10,882 nt of DNA, from positions 1 to 10,882 of the forward strand of contig CAZNOT010000017.1 of the NCBI GenBank assembly GCA_964574865.1, given 5' to 3'. Of this stretch, positions 6,126 to 10,882 are shown in pieces; position 1 is the stretch's first letter, and the number at the start of each line of letters is the position of its first letter. Made by a program: the position numbers and the translations under genes. The notes beneath the pieces are model-generated. The model did no database searches and was not told where the DNA came from. It saw only the letters and a list, made by a program, of their open reading frames with translations. The stretch comes from DATDYW01 sp964574865 (GTDB lineage Bacteria; Patescibacteriota; Minisyncoccia; Phycocordibacterales; JAACPR01).

Positions 6126-6154
6126 TTGGTATAGAATTCGTGGGCCGATAAAAT
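6126..6154 (+). promoter_or_regulatory. Promoter of the 6161 gene
   Basis: TTGGTA (6126-6131, four of six of the -35 consensus), a 17-base spacer, then TAAAAT (6149-6154, five of six of the -10 consensus). Six bases separate the -10 from the ATG at 6161, so transcription should start at the start codon itself. Confidence 0.6.
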
Positions 6155-6160
6155 CACGCA

Positions 6161-6601
6161 ATGAAGCCAATCGCCGCCGCTCTCGCCGTCGTCCTCGTCG
6201 TCGCCATCGGGTTCTTTCTCGTTCGTGGGGGCTGGTTCGGTGAGCCGGCGCGCCCGATCGCGCCTGTCCCCGAGGGGGCCGAGGAGAACGATCCCACGCT
6301 CCCCGCGAGCGCTAAGCGCCCGCCCGGCCTCGAGGCGCAGCTCGTCGGCGAGTGGCGCAGCCTCGAGGATACGAAGTTCACCCGCGTCTTCGCGGCGAGC
6401 GGCCAGTTCCACGACACGTACGGCGGCGACCCCGCCGGCGCGCCCGGCACCTGGGAACTCGCGACCGACGGTTCCGAGGAGCTCTGGCTCCACTCCGAGG
6501 GCGACACGATGCGATTCCGCGTCGTCGAGAGCGCCGCGACCGCGCTCGAGCTCACCTACCTCGACCGCGGCAACACGCTGCGCTTCGAGCGGGTGAAGTA
6601 G
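6161..6601 (+). CDS. Membrane-anchored lipocalin-like protein, 146 residues
   Basis: A single N-terminal hydrophobic helix (residues 4-22) anchors the protein, probably with the rest outside the membrane. A Pro-rich, acidic spacer (about 27-55) is followed by a strand-rich domain: LVGEWRSLED (61-70), FTRVFAASGQFHDTY (73-87), GTWEL (96-100), LWLHSE (108-113), MRFRVV (117-122), LELTYL (128-133), LRFERVK (140-146). The repeated strand pattern with an early G-x-W resembles small lipocalin-like barrels. Similar anchored proteins are, as I recall, frequent in Parcubacteria, without known function. The signal could be cleaved, but no clear cleavage site is seen. The next gene starts 39 bases downstream with its own -10 box. 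Confidence 0.75.
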   Translation: MKPIAAALAVVLVVAIGFFLVRGGWFGEPARPIAPVPEGAEENDPTLPASAKRPPGLEAQLVGEWRSLEDTKFTRVFAASGQFHDTYGGDPAGAPGTWELATDGSEELWLHSEGDTMRFRVVESAATALELTYLDRGNTLRFERVK

Positions 6602-6628
6602 CGCCGGCGGATCCGCTCGCGGGCGCGG

Positions 6629-6634
6629 TACACT
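6629..6634 (+). promoter_or_regulatory. -10 box of the CcdA-like gene
   Basis: TACACT (four of six of the -10 consensus) ends exactly 6 bases before the GTG at 6641, the same geometry as at 3909 and 6161. No convincing -35 is seen. Expression may also come from the upstream gene. Confidence 0.45.
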
Positions 6635-6640
6635 TAGCGC

Positions 6641-7396
6641 GTGACGCTTTTCGTTGCCTCGCTCTTCGCCGGCGCGCTCACGGCGCTCGCGCCGTGCATC
6701 CTGCCGCTCCTGCCGGCGGTGCTCGGCGGCTCGGCGGCGGACGCGAAGAGCCACGCGAAGGCCTTGCGCATCGTCGCCTTCCTCGGCCTCTCGGTCTTCG
6801 CGTTCACGTTCCTACTGAAGGCGTCGACCGCGCTCATCGGCGTGCCGGAGGCTTTCTGGAAGCTTTCCTCGGCGCTGATCGTCGCGGCGCTCGGCCTCTC
6901 GCTGCTCTTCCCGCGGGCGTGGGCCAAAATTGCGCTCAAAATTCCGGGGCTCCACGGCGGCGGCAATCGGCTCTTGGCGGCCGGCTACAAGAACCGCGCG
7001 AGCTGGGTGGGGGACGCGGCGGTCGGCCTCGGACTCGGGCCCATTTTCACGACCTGCAGCCCGACCTACTTCCTCGTGCTCGCCACCGTCCTGCCCAGCT
7101 CCTTCGCGCTCGGCGCGCTCTACATCGGCGCCTACGTGCTCGGCCTCTCGCTCGCGCTCCTCGCGATCGCAATCCTCGGGCAGCGCCTGGTTGCCCGCCT
7201 CGGCGGCGCGGCGAACCCCGACGGCCTCTTCAAGCGCTCGCTCGGCGTTCTCCTGATCTTCTCCGCGCTCGCGATCGCCACCGGCTACGACAAGAAAATT
7301 GAGGCTGCCGTCATCGATTCGGGCTACCTCAATGTCCCCGCGCTCGAGAAAAAAATCACGGGCTGGGTCGGCAAAGTTTTTGGCGGCGATCGTTAG
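6641..7396 (+). CDS. ccdA: CcdA/DsbD-type membrane thiol-disulfide reductase
   Basis: A 251-residue polytopic protein with six predicted membrane helices. CcdA proteins pass electrons from cytoplasmic thioredoxin across the membrane to extracellular thiol proteins. The two redox cysteines stand where expected: C19 in LAPCILPLLP of helix 1 and C139 in GPIFTTCSPTYF of helix 4, giving the two-fold symmetric pair. The C-terminal 35 residues (from about GYDKKIEAAV) are outside the sixth helix and end without a thioredoxin domain, so a separate extracytoplasmic partner is implied. The GTG start begins MTLFVASLFAGALTALAPC, the normal family opening, and lies 6 bases after a -10-like box. The flavoprotein gene follows after 26 bases and may be co-transcribed. 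No cytochrome c maturation genes are nearby, so the substrate is more likely general exported disulfide proteins. Confidence 0.88.
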   Translation: MTLFVASLFAGALTALAPCILPLLPAVLGGSAADAKSHAKALRIVAFLGLSVFAFTFLLKASTALIGVPEAFWKLSSALIVAALGLSLLFPRAWAKIALKIPGLHGGGNRLLAAGYKNRASWVGDAAVGLGLGPIFTTCSPTYFLVLATVLPSSFALGALYIGAYVLGLSLALLAIAILGQRLVARLGGAANPDGLFKRSLGVLLIFSALAIATGYDKKIEAAVIDSGYLNVPALEKKITGWVGKVFGGDR

Positions 7397-7413
7397 TCCG
7401 ACCGTGGTAGCGT

Positions 7414-7417
7414 GAGG
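7414..7417 (+). promoter_or_regulatory. Shine-Dalgarno-like GAGG of the flavoprotein gene
   Basis: GAGG lies 5 bases before the ATG at 7423 and is one of few plausible ribosome binding sites in the window. It fits a gene translated from the middle of a message begun upstream, supporting co-transcription with the CcdA-like gene. Confidence 0.45.
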
Positions 7418-7422
7418 CGGCT

Positions 7423-8691
7423 ATGGCGAACTTGCGCGCGCGGAACGGGGGCGAGGCCTGGGAGCCGGAGGTCGTCGTGATCGGCGGCGGCCCCGCCGGC
7501 ATGTTCGCGGCGATTTTCGCGGCGCGGCGCGGGCGGCGGGTGCTCCTCTTGGAGAAAAATCACCGCCTCGGCGAAAAATTGCGCATCACCGGCGGCGGGC
7601 GGTGCAATGTCACGAACGCGGAGCCGGACACGCGCGCCTTCCTCGAGCGCTACGGCGACGCGGCCCGCCCGCTCGCCGCCTCGTTCGCGCGCTTTAGCCC
7701 CGCGGACACGTTCAAATTTTTCGCCGCGTGCGGCCTGCCGCTCGAGGTCGAAGACCGCGGCCGCGCGTTCCCGAAAACGCGCCGCGCGCCGGACGTGGAG
7801 CGCGTGCTGGAGCGCGAGATGGAAAAGGCGCACGTTCGCGTCGCGACCGGCGTCGCCGTGACGGGCCTTTGCGCCGAGAAAGGAAAAATTGTTGCCGCGC
7901 TGACCGAGGACGGGGAAGTCACCGCCGAATCGTTCGTTCTCGCGACCGGCGGCCTCTCGCACCCCGAGACCGGCTCGACGGGCGACGGCTTCCGCTGGCT
8001 CGAAGAGGTTGGCGTAGCAGTCTCGGCGCCCACGCCGTCCATCGTGCCGCTCGCGGTCGAGGAGGAGTGGGTGCGCAAGCTCTCGGGCCTCGCGCTCGAC
8101 GACGCCAAGGTCACCTTCTACCGGGGCGAAAAGAAGGCGTTCTCGGTCGACGGCCGTATCCTCTTCGCCCATTTCGGCCTTACGGGGCCTACGATTCTGA
8201 ACGCCGCGGCCCGGGTGGGGGATTTGCTCCACGACGGCCCCGTCCGCGCCGCGCTCGACCTGTTTCCGCGGGAAGACCAAGGCGCGGTCGAACGCCGATT
8301 CCTGGCCGCGCTCGACGGCGCCAAGAACCAGAACGTCGTGAACGCGCTCGCGGCGTCGCTGCCGACCGGCGCCGCGCGCCGTCTCTTCCCCGTCCTCTCC
8401 AATTTGCCGCCCGAGACGAAGGCGCACAGCGTGACGCGCGAGGATCGCAAGAGCATGGCGCGCGCCGCCAAGGCGCTCCCGCTCACCGTCACCGGCCTCC
8501 TCGGCTTCGAGCGCGCGGTCGTCGCCGACGGCGGCGTGCCGCTCGCCGACGTCGACACGCGCACCTTCGCGTCCAAAAAGTTCCCGAACCTTTTCCTCTT
8601 GGGCGACGTCCTCGACGTCCGCCGACCTTCGGGCGGCTTCTCGCTCCAGCTCTGCTGGACCTCCGGCGCCGTGGCGGGGGAGACCGCCTAG
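7423..8691 (+). CDS. HI0933-family FAD-dependent oxidoreductase (YhiN/BaiN type)
   Basis: A 422-residue flavoprotein close to the usual family length of about 400. The N-terminal FAD-binding Rossmann motif is VVVIGGGPAGMFAA (17-30), followed by the family hallmark GGGRCNVTN (57-65). Further landmarks are VLATGGLSHPETGSTGDGF (172-190) and the C-terminal FAD-contacting GDVLDVRRPSGGFSLQ (394-409). Members reduce various substrates or have unknown substrates (for example bile-acid dehydroxylation reductase BaiN), and the substrate here cannot be read from sequence. It should be cytoplasmic. It follows the CcdA-like gene by 26 bases; both are redox proteins, but a direct link is unproven. No terminator is seen before the next promoter. 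Confidence 0.92.
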   Translation: MANLRARNGGEAWEPEVVVIGGGPAGMFAAIFAARRGRRVLLLEKNHRLGEKLRITGGGRCNVTNAEPDTRAFLERYGDAARPLAASFARFSPADTFKFFAACGLPLEVEDRGRAFPKTRRAPDVERVLEREMEKAHVRVATGVAVTGLCAEKGKIVAALTEDGEVTAESFVLATGGLSHPETGSTGDGFRWLEEVGVAVSAPTPSIVPLAVEEEWVRKLSGLALDDAKVTFYRGEKKAFSVDGRILFAHFGLTGPTILNAAARVGDLLHDGPVRAALDLFPREDQGAVERRFLAALDGAKNQNVVNALAASLPTGAARRLFPVLSNLPPETKAHSVTREDRKSMARAAKALPLTVTGLLGFERAVVADGGVPLADVDTRTFASKKFPNLFLLGDVLDVRRPSGGFSLQLCWTSGAVAGETA

Positions 8692-8727
8692 TTGTCAGAC
8701 GCCTTCCTGACGCGGCCGTAAGGTGCC

Positions 8728-8733
8728 TATAAT
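8728..8733 (+). promoter_or_regulatory. Consensus -10 box of the surface-protein gene
   Basis: A perfect TATAAT, with a poor -35 (TTCCTG, 8704-8709, 18-base spacing). Two inverted repeats flank it: GTCAG (8694-8698) with CTGAC (8707-8711) over the -35 region, and GTGCC (8734-8738) with GGCAC (8744-8748) at the expected start site; GTGCC also occurs at 8723-8727. These could be operator sites. The leader to the ATG at 8790 would be about 50 bases, G-poor at its end and without a Shine-Dalgarno. Confidence 0.6.
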
Positions 8734-8789
8734 GTGCCGGTAAGGCACGCCGTTAGACGTTCCAACTTTTAACGTTCCTAAATTTTACG

Positions 8790-10769
8790 ATGCAGCCGAA
8801 GAAACTCGTACTCGCCGCGTCGGCTCTCGCCGCGGCCCTGTCCGCCGGCGTCGCCTACGCCGACATTGTTACCAACGATATCGATGTGAGCGTCGACGCC
8901 ACCGTCGAGAGCATGAACCTCACGGTAGGCGGCGGGAACGGCGCCACGACATACCGAATCGTCACCACCGGCGCTCCCGAGGGTGACCCTAAGAACGGCT
9001 GCAACTTTACCGGAGGCTCCATCCTCCGCGTGGCGGTGAACAACTCGAACCCGGCTGCCGCGACCGTCTCGACTACGACGCTAACCTTCGACGCCTGCAA
9101 CGACACGTTCCCCCTCACGGTGACGCCGGTTGCCGCGGGCAGCGCGACCATTAGCCTCTCCGAGGTTGTGGAGAACACGCCGGGCACCTTCGACCTCGCG
9201 CCGGCGACCTTCAGCGTTACTGTCACCATCCCGGCCGACGTGACTGCTCCGGTCATCGTGCCGACTGTCACCCCGGCCCCGAACGGCGCCGGCTGGAACA
9301 GCACGGACGTGACCGTGACCTGGTCCGTGACCGACGCGCAGTCGACTGTTACCTCGTCGACCGGCTGCGGCCCGACCAACCTGACCTCGGAGACCTCCGG
9401 CACGGTAGTCACCTGCTCGGCCACCTCGGCCGGCGGTACGGCCTCGCAGTCGGTAACCGTCAAAATTGATAAGACCGCCCCGACCCTCACCGGCGCGGCC
9501 TCCCCGGCCCCGAACGGCGCGGGCTGGAACAGCGCGGACGTCGACGTCAGCTTCGACTGCGCCGATACCGGCAGCGTGCAGTCCGGCATCGCCACCGACA
9601 CCGTCGACGACGAGACCCTCTCGGACGACGGCGCCGGCCAGTCTGTGACCAGCTCCGGCAGCTGCGTCGACGCGGCCGGCAACAGCGCCTCCGCCGCGAC
9701 GGTTTCCGGCATCAACATTGACCAGACCGCGCCGACAATCGAGGGCTCGGCCTCCCCGGCCGCGAACGGCAACGGCTGGAACAGCACCGACGTCACCGTG
9801 AGCTTCACCTGCTCCGACGACGGCTCGGGTATCGTCACCGACACCGTCGCCGGCGCGACCGTCACGACCGAGGGTGAGGACCAGGAGGTCACCTCGACCG
9901 GCGAGTGTGTCGACGCGGCCGGCAATAGCGCCGACCCGGTCACCGTCGACGGGATTAGCATCGACAAGACCGCCCCGACCCTCACCGGCGCGGCCTCCCC
10001 GGCCCCGAACGGCGCGGGCTGGAACAGCGCGGATGTGACCGTGGCGTTCGACTGCCAGGACTCAGGTTCCGGCGTCGACGTGGATACCGTGGCCGACGTC
10101 GTCCTCTCGACCGAGGGCGCGGCCCAGTCCGTGACGAGCTCGGGCACCTGCGTCGACATGGCGGGCAACGTCGCTGGTCCGGCGACCGTCTCCGGGATTA
10201 ACATCGACAAGACCGCTCCAGATGTCTCAATCGTGAAGCCGGCGGACGGCGGCACGTACACCTTCCACCAGACCGTTCTGGCCAACTGGTCGGCGACCGA
10301 CGCCTTCTCGGGCATCGCGAGCGCAATCGGCACCGTGGCTAGCGGCGTCGCCATCGACACCTCTTCGCTCGGCGGCAAGACCTTCACCGTCACGGCGACC
10401 GACGTGGCGGGCAACGTGACCGTCGCGACCGCTGACTACGAGGTTGTGCCGTACATCTTCGGCGGGTTCAAGACCCCGGTCACCATCAGCGCCAAAGACT
10501 TCAAGAAGATGAGCACCGTGCCCGTGAAGTTCACCATCGTCGACCCGCAGGGCAACTCGACCGACGGCGCAGTCGCAACCCTCAAGGTCAACGGCGTCCC
10601 GGCGGTGTCCTCGGGCGGATCGAACGTGGGGAACAGCTTCCGCTTCGACCCGGTCGCCCTCCAGTACATCTTCAACCTCTCGACCAAGCAGCTCTCGCTC
10701 GGCGCCAACACCCTCCTGGTGACGCTCGACGACGGGCAGACCAGGTCGATCACGATCACGATTCGGTAG
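8790..10769 (+). CDS. Secreted Ig-like repeat protein with C-terminal PxKF domain
   Basis: A 659-residue exported surface or secreted protein. The signal peptide is clear: MQPKK, hydrophobic residues 6-20, cleavage after AYA (22-24). An N-terminal beta domain (25-148, with C71 and C103) is followed by Ig-like modules at about 150-230, 231-315, 316-396, 397-477 and 478-552. Modules two to four share TAPT, NGxGWNS, a strand ending in Cys, and a second Cys in CVDxAGN (pairs C257/C292, C341/C373, C422/C454), so each probably has a disulfide. The end (about 553-659) is a PxKF domain, with STVPVKFTI at 575-583. Such proteins are usually adhesive or structural; no enzyme motif is visible. No LPXTG or membrane anchor is present. 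Regulation may act through dyads around its TATAAT box. No terminator was found downstream. Confidence 0.88.
   Translation: MQPKKLVLAASALAAALSAGVAYADIVTNDIDVSVDATVESMNLTVGGGNGATTYRIVTTGAPEGDPKNGCNFTGGSILRVAVNNSNPAAATVSTTTLTFDACNDTFPLTVTPVAAGSATISLSEVVENTPGTFDLAPATFSVTVTIPADVTAPVIVPTVTPAPNGAGWNSTDVTVTWSVTDAQSTVTSSTGCGPTNLTSETSGTVVTCSATSAGGTASQSVTVKIDKTAPTLTGAASPAPNGAGWNSADVDVSFDCADTGSVQSGIATDTVDDETLSDDGAGQSVTSSGSCVDAAGNSASAATVSGINIDQTAPTIEGSASPAANGNGWNSTDVTVSFTCSDDGSGIVTDTVAGATVTTEGEDQEVTSTGECVDAAGNSADPVTVDGISIDKTAPTLTGAASPAPNGAGWNSADVTVAFDCQDSGSGVDVDTVADVVLSTEGAAQSVTSSGTCVDMAGNVAGPATVSGINIDKTAPDVSIVKPADGGTYTFHQTVLANWSATDAFSGIASAIGTVASGVAIDTSSLGGKTFTVTATDVAGNVTVATADYEVVPYIFGGFKTPVTISAKDFKKMSTVPVKFTIVDPQGNSTDGAVATLKVNGVPAVSSGGSNVGNSFRFDPVALQYIFNLSTKQLSLGANTLLVTLDDGQTRSITITIR
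9471..9538 (+). repeat. 68-base perfect direct repeat, copy 1
   Basis: Identical base for base to 9966-10033. It encodes residues 228-250, the start of Ig module two (KTAPTLTG through GWNSAD). The copies are 495 bases (165 codons) apart. Confidence 0.95.
9966..10033 (+). repeat. 68-base perfect direct repeat, copy 2
   Basis: Second copy, encoding residues 393-415 at the start of Ig module four. Identity includes the silent third positions, which suggests recent duplication or gene conversion. Confidence 0.95.
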
Positions 10770-10882
10770 AGTTTTCGAGGGTAAGTAGGAAGAATAGGTA
10801 CGGAAAAGGCCGGCCCCCCCAGCGGGCCCGCCAGTTACCACCCGAGCGGCGGGCGAGTTGAGCCCCGCGATTACCCACCCCG

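Noticed and set aside
6601..6626. GCGCC...GGCGC with an inner GCGGATCCGC palindrome
   Set aside because: No T-tract; short palindromes are expected in such GC-rich DNA.
9240..10220. CRISPR-like periodic repeats
   Set aside because: Repeats are long, in frame and protein-coding (Ig modules), with no unique spacers of fixed size.
8855..10414. Leftward open frame of 519 codons with repeated segments
   Set aside because: Mirror of the Ig repeats; the repeats and low complexity come from the coding strand, which has a signal peptide and known domains.
10808..10831. GGCCGGCC and GCGGGCCCGC palindromes plus a C-run near the right edge
   Set aside because: No proper loop for a terminator on the plus strand; a leftward terminator (TTTT follows on the minus strand) is possible, but pairing is poor and no gene is seen.

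Overview
The window is GC-rich (about two-thirds G+C by eye) and carries short, mostly single-gene transcription units with compact intergenic spaces. No gene tells the lineage by itself. The combination best fits a GC-rich member of the Candidate Phyla Radiation (Patescibacteria/Parcubacteria-type): a membrane-anchored protein with a histone-H1-like Lys/Ala tail, a short CcdA-like transporter starting at GTG, a family-18 glycosidase with the GWQxDFE active-site variant, a Pif1-type helicase beginning a few residues before its P-loop, small lmo0937-type and DUF1059 proteins, and almost no Shine-Dalgarno sequences. This placement is an inference.

Layout. At 1-12 the first codons of a leftward gene (ATG then Lys codons) run off the edge. 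A small orphan gene (151-375) is followed by about 360 bases in which I recognise no gene. At 735-1468 two small membrane-anchored proteins form an operon closed by a strong intrinsic terminator (1489-1531). A secreted GH18-type glycosidase (1552-2607) ends tail-to-tail, overlapping by 4 bases, with an orphan leftward gene (2604-3338). That gene's terminator hairpin lies inside the glycosidase 3' end. The space 3339-3676 holds a decayed N-terminal fragment of rarA (3426-3587), which carries no usable start and a degenerate P-loop. Next come a 50-residue lmo0937-type membrane peptide (3677-3829), a Pif1/RecD-like helicase with a C-terminal helix-turn-helix domain behind a repeat-rich linker (3909-5732), a DUF1059 protein (5832-6074), an anchored lipocalin-like protein (6161-6601), a CcdA-type membrane reductase (6641-7396), an HI0933-family flavoprotein (7423-8691) and a secreted Ig-repeat/PxKF surface protein (8790-10769).

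How it hangs together. Most of the window is envelope and housekeeping biology: exported proteins, small membrane proteins, and thiol-disulfide electron transport that could support the cysteine-paired Ig modules of the last gene. I do not see a defence island, mobile element, CRISPR array or RNA gene, and I cannot point to a convincing new multi-gene system. The best leads are smaller: start codons placed exactly 6 bases after -10 boxes (a leaderless-mRNA signature), the rarA relic, a 7-base tandem repeat that could switch off the helicase's C-terminal domain, a 68-base perfect internal repeat in the surface protein, and unusual use of AAA-ATT for Lys-Ile in otherwise GC-ending codons.
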